Shown here: one piece after another, positions 45,040 to 53,565 of the stretch
Position numbering within the stretch: position 1 is the first letter of the stretch
How the letters are laid out: every line of letters begins with the position of its first letter
Origin: DASQMT01 sp963835735
GTDB taxonomy: Bacteria; Actinomycetota; Thermoleophilia; Solirubrobacterales; Solirubrobacteraceae
Assembly: GCA_963835735.1 (NCBI GenBank)
Contig: CAWIGP010000002.1
Location: 434,001 to 498,000, forward strand
Direction of reading: 5' to 3'
Length of the DNA: 64,000 nucleotides
The notes under the pieces: model-generated
Databases searched by the model: none
What the model saw: the letters and a program-made list of their open reading frames with translations, nothing else
Told to the model about the DNA's origin: nothing
Program-made: the position numbers and the translations under genes

Positions 45040-45438
45040 ATGAGCACCACGCACCTGTCGGATCCCTTGAGTGGCGCGTCGCTCGTCGAACTGAGCATCC
45101 ATCGCCTCGGCGAGCGCACCTGCGTCATCAACGTCGGCACGGACCTGCGACACGTCGAGCTTCCCGTCGTCGAGGATGCGGTTCGAGGGGTGATGCGCGA
45201 CGAGGTCAGCGACCTTGTATTCGATCTCACCTTCCTGCGCCGCTACGAGACGTTCGCGCTCGTGCGGCTCGCGCGCGAGTGGGATCGGCTGGCGGCGTGG
45301 GGATGCGCGATCCATGTCGCGGCGCGCGAGGCCCGCGTGGTCGCGGACCTCGAACGGTTGGAGGACTCGGCGGACTGGCAGCTGCACAGCTCCACCACGC
45401 ACGCGCTGCGCGCGCTGCTCTCGGCGCCGGTCGACTGA
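45040..45438 (+). CDS. STAS-domain-like protein
   Basis: About 132 residues from the ATG at 45040 (a GTG at 45019 is the alternative). The pattern VINVGTDLRHVELPVVEDAVRGVMRDEVSDLVFDLTFLRRYETFALVRLAREWDRLAAWGCAIHVAAREARV matches anti-sigma factor antagonist (STAS) folds, though the phosphorylatable Ser position is replaced (RRYE). That suggests constitutive or ligand-based binding rather than the SpoIIAA switch. It lies directly before the SARP-UspA gene. Confidence 0.65.
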   Translation: MSTTHLSDPLSGASLVELSIHRLGERTCVINVGTDLRHVELPVVEDAVRGVMRDEVSDLVFDLTFLRRYETFALVRLAREWDRLAAWGCAIHVAAREARVVADLERLEDSADWQLHSSTTHALRALLSAPVD

Positions 45439-45466
45439 GCTCCCCGCACCGCTGTAGTGTCGGGCG

Positions 45467-47056
45467 GTGCGCGTGGAGTTTCGGATCCTCGGACCGCTCG
45501 ACGCGCTCGTGGACGGCCGGCCGGTCGAGCTCGGCGGCCGGCATCAGCGTGCCGTGCTGGCGCTGTTACTGGTGCAGGCGAACGGGGTCGTGCCGGCCGA
45601 GCGGCTGATCGACGGTATCTGGGACGACGCGCCGCCCCAGACCGCGGCGAACGTGCTTCAGGGCCATGTGTCGCAGCTACGCAAGCTGCTGGGACGGGAC
45701 ACGATCGTGACGCGCGGCCGCGGCTATGTGCTCACGGCCGTCGACGGGGCGCTCGACCTGCATCGCTTCGAGCAGCTGGCGGCGACGGCGACGGCCGAGC
45801 TGGAAGCGGGACGCGCCGCGAACGCGTCGGCGGAGCTCGCGGCCGCGCTGGCGCTGTGGCGCGGCCCGGCGCTCTCCGACGTGGCCGACCTTCCCGCCGT
45901 GCGGCCGGTCGCCGCCCGGCTCGACGAGCTGCGCCTGGCCGCGCTCGAGCGCCGGCTGAGCGCGGATATCGACTGCGGGCGGGCCGCCGAGGCGGCGGCC
46001 GAGCTCGATCCGCTGATCGCCGAGCATCCGCTGCGGGAGCGGCTGCGGGCGCTGCAGATGCTCGCGCTCTACCGCTGCGGGCGCCAGGCCGACGCGCTGG
46101 CGGCGTTCCGCGCCGCACGCGGCGCGCTCGTCGAGCAGCTCGGGCTGGAGCCGGGCGCCGAGCTGCAGCGGCTCGAGCAGGCGATCCTGCGCCAGGACCC
46201 TGGCCTCTTCCCCGCCGATGCCGCCCCCGCCCCGCCCGTCGCGCCGAGCGTGCTCGTTGCCGCGCTGAGCGAGACGTCGACAGCCGCGCTCGCGGAGCTC
46301 GGCGAGCCACTGGCGCGGCACCGCGGTGGCGAGCTCGTGCTCGCCTCGACGGTCGCGTCGGTCGAGCGCCTGGCGCCCGTCACGGCCGAGCTTCGCCGGT
46401 TGGGCGCCGGGCTTGCGAAGCGGGGCGTCCCGGCCCGCGTCGCCGTGTTCACGTCGGTGCTGCCGGGCGCGGACCTCGCGCGGCTCGCGACCGAGCAGGA
46501 CGCGGACCTGCTGCTGGTCGACGCGCCCGCCGGACTGCTCGAGGACGCGCGCCTGATCTCACTGCTCGACCACGCCCCGTGCGACGTCGCCGTCGTGGTC
46601 GGCGGGCGCGCGCCGGGCGCCGGGGCGGTGCTCGTCCCGTTCTCGGGGGCCGAGCACGACTGGGCGGCCGTCGAGCTGGGCGCCTGGCTGGCCAAGTCGC
46701 TCGACCGGTCGCTGCTGCTCGCCGGCGCGAGCACGGGCGCGAGCGGCCGGGACGCCAGCCGGCTGCTGGCGAGCGCCTCGCTGGCGCTCCAGCGCGGGCT
46801 CGGCGTGGATGCCGAGCCGGTCATCGTCGAGCCTTCCCCGGACGCGCTGCTCGCCGCGGCCCAAGGCGCCGCGGCCGTCGTCGTCGGCGTCACCGAGCGC
46901 TGGCGGCGCGAGGGACTCGGGCGCACCCGCACCGCACTCGCGACCGAGGCGCCGGCTCCGACGCTGCTGGTCCGGCGCGGGCTGCGCCCGGGCGGCCTGG
47001 CGGCGCGTCCGGGCGATACGCGGTTCACGTGGACGCTCGGCGCTTCTGCGGCCTGA
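45467..47056 (+). CDS. SARP/BTAD regulator fused to UspA-like domains
   Basis: 529 residues from a GTG. Residues 1-90 are an OmpR-type winged helix (FRILGPLDALVDGRPVELGG) and 95-245 the bacterial transcriptional activation domain (LEAGRAANASAELAAALALWRGPALSDVADLPAVRP). The remainder (about 260-510) resembles two universal-stress-type halves (PSVLVAALSETSTAALAELG; DADLLLVDAPAGLLEDARL; GAVLVPFSGAEHDWAAVELGAWLA). Such SARP-Usp fusions would link nucleotide or stress sensing to transcription. It is convergent with and abuts the lipoprotein gene. Confidence 0.82.
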   Translation: MRVEFRILGPLDALVDGRPVELGGRHQRAVLALLLVQANGVVPAERLIDGIWDDAPPQTAANVLQGHVSQLRKLLGRDTIVTRGRGYVLTAVDGALDLHRFEQLAATATAELEAGRAANASAELAAALALWRGPALSDVADLPAVRPVAARLDELRLAALERRLSADIDCGRAAEAAAELDPLIAEHPLRERLRALQMLALYRCGRQADALAAFRAARGALVEQLGLEPGAELQRLEQAILRQDPGLFPADAAPAPPVAPSVLVAALSETSTAALAELGEPLARHRGGELVLASTVASVERLAPVTAELRRLGAGLAKRGVPARVAVFTSVLPGADLARLATEQDADLLLVDAPAGLLEDARLISLLDHAPCDVAVVVGGRAPGAGAVLVPFSGAEHDWAAVELGAWLAKSLDRSLLLAGASTGASGRDASRLLASASLALQRGLGVDAEPVIVEPSPDALLAAAQGAAAVVVGVTERWRREGLGRTRTALATEAPAPTLLVRRGLRPGGLAARPGDTRFTWTLGASAA

Positions 47057-48325
47057 TCAGCCGGCGCGGCAACGCCATGGACGGTCGCTCGGCACGGCCG
47101 ACGGCGCGAGCAGCCCGCCCAGGGACTGATCGACGCCGGTGCTGCGGCGCAGCGGCTCGTGCTCCCCGCGCCCGGTGCCCGCGATCCGCACGAGCGGCGT
47201 GGAGACGACCGCCTGCCGGTTCGCGTCGAGGTGCACCCGCCCACCGATCAGGTCGACCTCCAGGCGCGCCAGTGCGCCGGGCAGGCGCGCGACGTCGCCA
47301 TCGGCCCGCTCGAGCCCGCGCAGCGCGGCCTCCACCGCGTCGCGGAAGCCGCTGACCTGGACGCCGGCCGCCACGTCGGGCTGGACGCCGGGGAACGCGC
47401 GCGCGAATGCGCGCAGGTAGGCGCGCAGCCGCTCGGGATCGACGTTCGAGCTGCCGACGGCGCCGCGGAGGGCGCCGCGCGTCTCGCGCAGCAGGGCCGG
47501 GTCGTCCGTCAGCCAAGGGCCGAGCACGATCCGCCGCGCGGGGTCCCCCTCCCGGCGCGCCAGCCGGCGCAGGAAGCCGGCGGGACCGAAGAAACCCGGG
47601 GCGAACACGGCGACGCCATCGACATCGCGCGGTACGCGCGCGATGTCGCGCCCGCGGGGGTCGAAGACGAGGCTCGGCGCGTACTGGCTCCGGACGCGGC
47701 CGCCGAGCGCGCAGAACTCCGCGACGAACGCGTCGCGAGCCCCCCAGCCCGCGTCCCAGTTCGCCAGCACGACGGCGGCGTCGCGCCAGCCGAGCTCGCG
47801 GTAGGCGTACTCGCCGAGCCCGGCGACGCCCTGCCCATGGTCGGCCGTGAAGCGGAACAGGTTCGGAGCGGGTCGGTGCAGCGTCACCTCGCGCGGCCCC
47901 TGGACAACCGGGATGAAGACGACGCGCGGGTACTTCCGCGCGAGGTCGCGCAGCACGATCTCGTCCGGGCCGGTGCCGCCGGCGACGACGACGTCGGCGT
48001 GCTCCTGCTCGACGAGCCGTCGCACCTCGGTGGTGAGCGTCGAGAACTCGAGCGCCTCGGTGCAACCGCGGACCAGCTCGACGCGCCGTCCGGCCACCCG
48101 CGCGGGCGTGAGCCCGTCGACCGCGCGGCGGCCGCGCAGGGCCGCGCCGCGCTCGATCAGCGGCAGCGCCGCGCCGGAGAGCTCGGCGTCCTCGAGCGAG
48201 CGGTAGACGCCGACGCAGTCGACGACAGCGCCGATCCGCAGCGGCCGCTCCTCGCCGGCACCCACGCAGCCGGTGAGCGCCGCGACGACCGCGAGCGCCG
48301 CGATCGGAGGGAGCTCACATCGCAT
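47057..48325 (-). CDS. Substrate-binding lipoprotein of the Leu/Ile/Val-binding type
   Basis: 422 residues with a signal peptide and lipobox ALTGC. The mature fold shows the type I periplasmic-binding pattern: LRIGAVVDCVGVYRSLEDAELSGAALPLIE, ADVVVAGGTGPDEIVLRDLARKYPRVVFIPVVQG, and VVLANWDAGWGARDAFVAEF. No permease genes are next to it. Its start overlaps the end of the kinase-propeller gene by 11 bases, so it is made with that kinase and could present a ligand to its outside domain. That link is inference. Confidence 0.78.
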   Translation of the reverse strand: MRCELPPIAALAVVAALTGCVGAGEERPLRIGAVVDCVGVYRSLEDAELSGAALPLIERGAALRGRRAVDGLTPARVAGRRVELVRGCTEALEFSTLTTEVRRLVEQEHADVVVAGGTGPDEIVLRDLARKYPRVVFIPVVQGPREVTLHRPAPNLFRFTADHGQGVAGLGEYAYRELGWRDAAVVLANWDAGWGARDAFVAEFCALGGRVRSQYAPSLVFDPRGRDIARVPRDVDGVAVFAPGFFGPAGFLRRLARREGDPARRIVLGPWLTDDPALLRETRGALRGAVGSSNVDPERLRAYLRAFARAFPGVQPDVAAGVQVSGFRDAVEAALRGLERADGDVARLPGALARLEVDLIGGRVHLDANRQAVVSTPLVRIAGTGRGEHEPLRRSTGVDQSLGGLLAPSAVPSDRPWRCRAG

Positions 48326-50138
48326 GCGCCGTCACCCAGACCGCCCCGTCGCCGGCCGCGACGCCACGCGGGAGCCCGCCGACCTCGATGGTCGCGACGA
48401 CCCGTCGCTCGCGCGGATCCACGCGCGAGATCGTTCCGTCGAGCGTGTTCGCCACCCAGAGCGCGCCCACGCCGGCGGCGACCCCGCTCGGCCCGCGTCC
48501 GACGCGTACGGGCGCCAGCAGCCGCCCGGAGGCGACATCGACCGGCACTACACGGTCGCCGACGCCGTCAGTGATCCACGCCGCTCCGCCCGCGACCGCC
48601 ACGGACGTCGGGGCGAACGGCAGCTGGATCGTCGCCTGGATGCGGCCGGTGCGCGCGTCGAGCCGCCAGAGCCGCCGGTCGAGCGCGTCGCCGAGCACCC
48701 ACAGCGAGCCGGCTCCGACGGCGAGCTCGCGGATCTGTACGCGGGAGTTCTCGACCGTCGCCGGAGCCTGGAACGGGATGAAGGTCTCGGCGAGCTTGCG
48801 CAGCTTCCCGTCGTCCGTGGACAGGCGCTGCACGAACGGGCAGCCGGCCATCCACACCACACCTTCGCCCGAGGCCACGGCGCAGGCCAGCTCGTCGATG
48901 CCGCGCTCGCGCACGCCCGTCGCGGCGTCGTAGCGCGAGACGACGCCGGACAGGAACTCACCGTCGGCGGCGACGTAGACCTTGCCGTCCAGTGCCGCGA
49001 GGTCGCGCGGCTCGCCGTTGGATGTGATTCGCTCGAGCCGGCCCGAGCCGGGCTCGTAGCGCCACAGCACGCCGCCGCGGAAGTCCGCCATCCAGATCCC
49101 GGCCGCGGTCACGGCCAGCTGGCCCGGCCGCCCGTCGACGGCAGTCCGCGCGGTCACCGCGCCGGTGGCCGGGTCGATCCGGGCCAGCGAGCCGGGCGGC
49201 GGGGGCGCTACCGCGCCGTCGCGGCTCAGCACGATCGCGGCGATCGCAGCGGCGGCGACGGCGACGAGCAGCGCCGCCGCGGCGGCGACCAGCAGCCTGC
49301 GCGAGCGCCGCGGGGCGGCGGTCAGGCCGAGCGCGGCGCGCGCGGCCGCGACCAGCCCGCCGCAGCTCTCGAACCGCTCCTCCGGACGCTTGGCCATTCC
49401 GCGCGCGAGCACCGCGTCGATGGCGGCCGGCAGCTCGGCGTTGCGCTCGGAGCCACTCGGCGGGGGCTCCTCGAGGTGGGCGAAGATCGCCGCCACGTCG
49501 GACCGGCGCTCGAACGGAACCGTGCCCGTGAGGCACTCGAACAGCAGGCAGGCGAGCCCGTACTGGTCGGCGCGGCCGTCGAGCGGCTCGCCGCGGATCT
49601 GCTCCGGCGCGACGTAGTCGATCGTGCCCATGAGCTGGCCGTCGGCCGGCCCGCGCTCGGCCGGGCCCTGCGTCAGCCCGAAGTCGGCGAGGTAGCAGTG
49701 CTCGCGCCCGTCCTCCTGGTCGAGCAGGACGTTGCTGGGCTTGACGTCGCGATGGACGAGCCCGCGGCGATGCGCGGCGTCGAGCGCGTCGGCGACCTGC
49801 GCCGCGATCGCGACCGCCCGAGCGGGGTCGAGCGAACCCTCGCGCCGCAGCAGCGCCTTGACGTCGCCGCCGCGGGCATAGCGCATTGCGATGAAGAGGC
49901 GCCCGTCGCGCTCACCCGCCTCGTAGATGGGGATGACGTTCGGATGGTCGAGGCCGGCGGCGAGCCGCGACTCGCGCAGCAGCGCCTCCGCGGCCGCGCT
50001 CGGTGCGAGCAGCTTGAGCGCGACCGGACGACCGAGCCGGACGTCGAGCGCGCGGTGGACCTCGCCCATGCCGCCGCGCCCCAGCAGCTCGTCGAGCTGG
50101 TAACCCGCGACCTCCGTGCCGGCGAGTGGTCGTCCCAT
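48315..50138 (-). CDS. Ser/Thr protein kinase with transmembrane helix and extracellular beta-propeller
   Basis: 607 residues from the ATG at 50138. The kinase (about 1-275) has LGRGGMGEVHRA, VALKLLA, HRDVKPSNVLL and LADFGLT. A membrane segment follows (RLLVAAAAALLVAVAAAAIAA, about 283-308). The outer part (about 320-607) is a propeller of NHL/PQQ-like blades, each with a GxxWV(A/T) or AAIWMAD-type strand. The external propeller could sense a ligand. The substrate-binding lipoprotein gene downstream overlaps it by 11 bases. A frame extension to 50210 lacks kinase features. Confidence 0.88.
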   Translation of the reverse strand: MGRPLAGTEVAGYQLDELLGRGGMGEVHRALDVRLGRPVALKLLAPSAAAEALLRESRLAAGLDHPNVIPIYEAGERDGRLFIAMRYARGGDVKALLRREGSLDPARAVAIAAQVADALDAAHRRGLVHRDVKPSNVLLDQEDGREHCYLADFGLTQGPAERGPADGQLMGTIDYVAPEQIRGEPLDGRADQYGLACLLFECLTGTVPFERRSDVAAIFAHLEEPPPSGSERNAELPAAIDAVLARGMAKRPEERFESCGGLVAAARAALGLTAAPRRSRRLLVAAAAALLVAVAAAAIAAIVLSRDGAVAPPPPGSLARIDPATGAVTARTAVDGRPGQLAVTAAGIWMADFRGGVLWRYEPGSGRLERITSNGEPRDLAALDGKVYVAADGEFLSGVVSRYDAATGVRERGIDELACAVASGEGVVWMAGCPFVQRLSTDDGKLRKLAETFIPFQAPATVENSRVQIRELAVGAGSLWVLGDALDRRLWRLDARTGRIQATIQLPFAPTSVAVAGGAAWITDGVGDRVVPVDVASGRLLAPVRVGRGPSGVAAGVGALWVANTLDGTISRVDPRERRVVATIEVGGLPRGVAAGDGAVWVTAHAM

Positions 50139-50217
50139 GGTGATTGGCGGCGAGCTTCTCGGAACGCTGACGCCGGCGCAAGGGCCGGGGCGCGTACCGC
50201 CCCGGCCCACGCCGGGT

Positions 50218-50736
50218 TCAGCAGCCGGGGCGCTGCGCGGCGGACACCCGCCGCGACGCCTTGCCGCCCTTCGTGGTGATGGTTCCGATGTAGGCCGTCT
50301 TGAGGCCGTTCGGAGTGGGCGAGTCGACGAAGGTCAGTACGCCGGTTGCGCCGGCGAACGCGCCCGTCCCCGCCACGATCGGGTGCCAGCAGGACGCCCA
50401 GATGAGCGAAGCGGGATCGGCCGAGCCGAACAGCGCCCAGTAGCGGAACTCGAACGAGAGCGTGCCGGACGGGTCGCCCTTGCACGAGCGGTCTCGGCGC
50501 CGGTCGATGCAGCCGTCGAACTCCTCGGTGCCCTTGCCCTCGTAGTAGGGCGACGTCGCGACCTCCTCGAACGAGATGGTCTTCCAATCCCCGAGCAGGT
50601 CGCCGGACACCTTGTACGTGCCGGCGGCCTCGTCGATCACCTTCTGCTTGCCGTGCACCTGGTAGGTCGCCGCGCCCGCCGGTGCGGCGAGCACGAGCGC
50701 CGCCGCGACGGCTGCCAGAAACGTGGCCCGCAACAT
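50218..50736 (-). CDS. Small secreted protein, 172 residues
   Basis: From the ATG at 50736, preceded by aaggagg, a signal peptide (MLRATFLAAVAAALVLAAPAGA) leads to a beta-rich mature part with four Cys (FDGCIDRRRDRSC, ASCWHP, QRPGC). It resembles AOC/allene-oxide-cyclase-barrel type secreted proteins (YKVSGDLLGDWKTISFEEVATSP, GTGAFAGATGVLTFVDSPT), but that resemblance is weak. Function unknown. Confidence 0.68.
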   Translation of the reverse strand: MLRATFLAAVAAALVLAAPAGAATYQVHGKQKVIDEAAGTYKVSGDLLGDWKTISFEEVATSPYYEGKGTEEFDGCIDRRRDRSCKGDPSGTLSFEFRYWALFGSADPASLIWASCWHPIVAGTGAFAGATGVLTFVDSPTPNGLKTAYIGTITTKGGKASRRVSAAQRPGC

Positions 50737-50860
50737 CTCGCCCTCCTTGGTTTGTGGTCGGAGGGGACGGTGACCGCGGCCGCTGGAGCCTCGCTGGAGC
50801 GGCGCTGGAGCCCGGACCGGCGCGCTGCTGTGGACGCCACGCTTAGGGTTCCGCGCATCG

Positions 50861-52060
50861 ATGAGGTTCTTCGAGTACGAATCGCGTCGGATCGTCGCGA
50901 CGGCCGGCATCCCCGTGTCCGCGCATGGCTTCGCAACGAGCCCTGACGAGGCGCGCCGGATCGCGGAGGAGATCGGCGCGCCGACCGTGATCAAGTCGCA
51001 GGTCCTGACCGGCGGGCGGATGAAGGCCGGCGGCGTCAAGTTCGCCGACACGCCGGCGGAGGCGCAGGCGCACGCGAAGGCGATCCTCGCGCTGGAGATC
51101 GGCGGGCACATGCCGCGCGGCGTCCTGGTCGACTCGCGCGTCGCGGTCAAGCAGGAGTACTACGCCGGCGTTACCTGGGACGGGACGCGCAAGCGCCCGG
51201 TGCTGATCTTCTCCGACATGGGCGGGATCGATATCGAGGAGGTCGCCGAGACGCACCCCGAACACGTCGGGCGCGGGCATTTCTCGACGCTGCGGGCTCC
51301 CTCGGACTTCGAGGCCAAGCAGGTCATCGCGTCGGTCGGCGTGACCGGACGGGCGCTGACGCGCCTGACGCCGATCCTCGCCCGGCTGGCGCGCCTGTTC
51401 CGCGTATACGACATGACGCTCGCCGAGATCAACCCGCTCGCCGAGCTCGAGGACGGCACGTTCGTGGCGATCGACGCCCACATGGACATGGAGAACGAGG
51501 CGCGGCCGCGCCAGCAGGTGCTGCTGCGCGAGCTGGGAGTGGGCGACGAGGAGACGCGCCAGGCCCGCGAACCGACGCCGTTCGAGCTGGCCGGCGAGGA
51601 GGTCGACGCGCAGGACCACCGCGGCGTGGCGGGCAACGTGACCGAGTTCGACGGCAACATCGGCCTCGTGATCGGCGCGGGCGGCGGCTCGCTGACGCTG
51701 TTCGACGCGGTGCGCGCGCACGGCGGCCGGCCGGCCAACTATTGCGAGATCGGCGGCAACCCGTCGGTGGCGAAGGCGTGCGGGCTGGCGAAGCTCGTGC
51801 TCTCCAAGCCGGGCGTCGACAAGATCGCGGTGATGATGTCGATCGTCTCGAACACGCGCGTCGACATCGTCGCGCGCGGCGTGATCAAGGCGTGCGTAGA
51901 GCTCGGCCACGACCCCGCCGAGAAGATCGCGATCTTCCGCATCCCCGGCGCGTGGGAGGAGGAGGGCTTCAAGATCCTCGAGCGTTACGGCGTTCCCTAC
52001 GCCGACCGGAGCGTCTCGCTGAACGAGGCCGCGCGCCGCGCTGTGGAGGCGATTGCGTGA
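50861..52060 (+). CDS. SucC-like acyl-CoA ligase beta subunit (ADP-forming type)
   Basis: 399 residues. ATP-grasp pattern VIKSQVLTGGRMKAGGVKFADTPAEA, AVKQEYYAGVTWDG, the Mg ligands AEINPLAELEDGTFVAIDA, and the CoA-ligase part EIGGNPSVAKACGLAKLVLS. It resembles SucC but is diverged at the N-terminus (MRFFEYESRRIVATAGIPV) and at the usual GNGAG loop (GAGGGSL). The substrate could be succinate, malate or another short acid. It overlaps the alpha-subunit gene by 4 bases. Confidence 0.82.
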   Translation: MRFFEYESRRIVATAGIPVSAHGFATSPDEARRIAEEIGAPTVIKSQVLTGGRMKAGGVKFADTPAEAQAHAKAILALEIGGHMPRGVLVDSRVAVKQEYYAGVTWDGTRKRPVLIFSDMGGIDIEEVAETHPEHVGRGHFSTLRAPSDFEAKQVIASVGVTGRALTRLTPILARLARLFRVYDMTLAEINPLAELEDGTFVAIDAHMDMENEARPRQQVLLRELGVGDEETRQAREPTPFELAGEEVDAQDHRGVAGNVTEFDGNIGLVIGAGGGSLTLFDAVRAHGGRPANYCEIGGNPSVAKACGLAKLVLSKPGVDKIAVMMSIVSNTRVDIVARGVIKACVELGHDPAEKIAIFRIPGAWEEEGFKILERYGVPYADRSVSLNEAARRAVEAIA

Positions 52061-52953
52061 GCATTCTCGTCGACGCGGAGACGACGTTCATCGTCCAGGG
52101 CATCACCGGGCGGGAGGCGGTCAACCTCACGCGCGAGTGCCTCGACTACGGCGCGGGCGCGAAGATCGTCGGCGGCGTCACGCCGGGCAGGCTCGGGCGC
52201 GACGTCCACGGCGTGCCGGTGTTCGACACGGTCGCCCAGGCGGTCGCGCACCACGGCGCGCCGATCGACGGCTCGGTCGTGACAGTCCCGCCCGCGTTCA
52301 CGAAGGACGCGGTGTTCGAGGCGATCGAGAACGGCATCCGGCTGATCGTGATCGTCACCGAACGGATCCCGCGCGGCGATGTCGCCGAGATGGTCGAGCT
52401 CGCCGAGGCGCGCGGCGCGCGGATCATCGGCCCGAACTGCCTCGGGGTGATCGTTCCCGACGTGATCAAGATGGGCGGCATCGGCGGCCCGGCGCGCAAC
52501 GCACGCCAGGCGTACTCACCCGGCCCGGTCGGCGTGATCAGCCGCTCGGGCGGGATGACGACCGAGATGTCCTCGACGCTCACCGCCGCCGGCCTCGGCC
52601 AGTCGACCGCGGTCTCGATCGGCGGCGACGCGATCATCGGCTCGACCTACGCCGAGCTGATGCCGTTGTTCGAGGCCGACGACCGGACCGAGGCGATCGT
52701 GATCTACACCGAGCCGGGCGGGCGGATGGAGGCGCAGCTGGCCGAATACGGGCCGAAGCTGCCGGTCGTGGCGTTCATGGCCGGCCGCTTCATGGACGAG
52801 ATGCCGGGAATGTCGTTCGGCCACGCCGGCACGATCGTCGAGGGCAAGGAGGACACCGCGACCGAGAAGATCGCGCGGCTGCAGGCCGCGGGGATCGCGA
52901 TCGCCGAGCGGATCGAGGACATCCCGGCGCTCGTGCGGGAGCGGATCGCATGA
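52057..52953 (+). CDS. SucD-like acyl-CoA ligase alpha subunit
   Basis: 298 residues from a GTG overlapping the beta-subunit stop. The CoA-binding fold TTFIVQGITGREAVNLTRECLDYG, the GPNCLGVI strand, SRSGGMTTE and the phospho-histidine region FGHAGTIVEGKEDTATEK are all kept, so the His is present. It makes the ligase with the upstream gene: acid plus CoA plus NTP to acyl-CoA. Next to C2-assimilation genes, malate- or succinate-CoA ligation is plausible but unproven. Confidence 0.84.
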   Translation: MSILVDAETTFIVQGITGREAVNLTRECLDYGAGAKIVGGVTPGRLGRDVHGVPVFDTVAQAVAHHGAPIDGSVVTVPPAFTKDAVFEAIENGIRLIVIVTERIPRGDVAEMVELAEARGARIIGPNCLGVIVPDVIKMGGIGGPARNARQAYSPGPVGVISRSGGMTTEMSSTLTAAGLGQSTAVSIGGDAIIGSTYAELMPLFEADDRTEAIVIYTEPGGRMEAQLAEYGPKLPVVAFMAGRFMDEMPGMSFGHAGTIVEGKEDTATEKIARLQAAGIAIAERIEDIPALVRERIA

Positions 52954-53183
52954 GCATGTTCATCGACGTCGAGGTCAGCCCCGAGGTCGCGTCGGATCCG
53001 GCGCTGGCGGCGAAGCTGGCCGAGGTGTGCCCGGTCGACATCTACGCCCAGGCACCCGACGGCACGCTGGAGATCGTGGAGCCGAACCTCGACGAGTGCG
53101 TGCTGTGCCGCCTGTGCATCGACGCCGCTCCGCCCGGGACAGTCACGGTGCGCAAGCTCTACGACGACGGCGCCACGCTCTAG
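52950..53183 (+). CDS. FixX-like ferredoxin-type protein
   Basis: 77 residues, starting at an ATG that overlaps the ligase alpha stop (ATGA). The order of cysteines is CPVDIYAQAPDGTLEIVEPN first, then CVLCRLC, the layout of FixX/ETF-QO type ferredoxins that hold one [4Fe-4S] cluster. Three genes in strict 4-base overlaps point to one functional unit with an electron-transfer part, unusual for a CoA ligase. Confidence 0.78.
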   Translation: MSMFIDVEVSPEVASDPALAAKLAEVCPVDIYAQAPDGTLEIVEPNLDECVLCRLCIDAAPPGTVTVRKLYDDGATL

Positions 53184-53219
53184 ACGTATCAGCCGGCAGC
53201 TCCCGCCCTCTCAGTGGGT

Positions 53220-53432
53220 ATGGAGCTCGAACTGACACAGTGCCCTGCCTGCGGCCTCCCGGCCGAGGTGGCCGATCGCTTCGTGGTGTTCGGCGACAGG
53301 GGCCCGATCGAGCATCTGACGATCCGCTGCATCACCGGGCCGTCGTTCGAGCAGCGCGTCGGGCGCTGGAACCCGGGCGTACGGCGCAAGCCCGCGCACG
53401 GGGCGTATCACGAGGGCGACTCACACCTCTGA
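53220..53432 (+). CDS. Small CPxCG-type protein
   Basis: About 70 residues from the ATG at 53220 (GTG at 53214 possible). It opens with LTQCPACGLPAEV and later has a Cys in TIRCITGP, compatible with a small metal-binding knuckle. The C-terminus is basic and His rich (KPAHGAYHEGDSHL). No family is recognised. Codon use matches the neighbours. Confidence 0.5.
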   Translation: MELELTQCPACGLPAEVADRFVVFGDRGPIEHLTIRCITGPSFEQRVGRWNPGVRRKPAHGAYHEGDSHL

Positions 53433-53565
53433 CTTACCGTGGTGGCGGGCCGGCGCACGGAAGCGCCGGACCCGCGGCCGCTTAGGTGTGACCACACCCG
53501 GCACTAATGGTGCAAAACGGGGGTATCCACGCGACGCGCTGCCGAGTAGCGTTGCGCCGAGGGAA

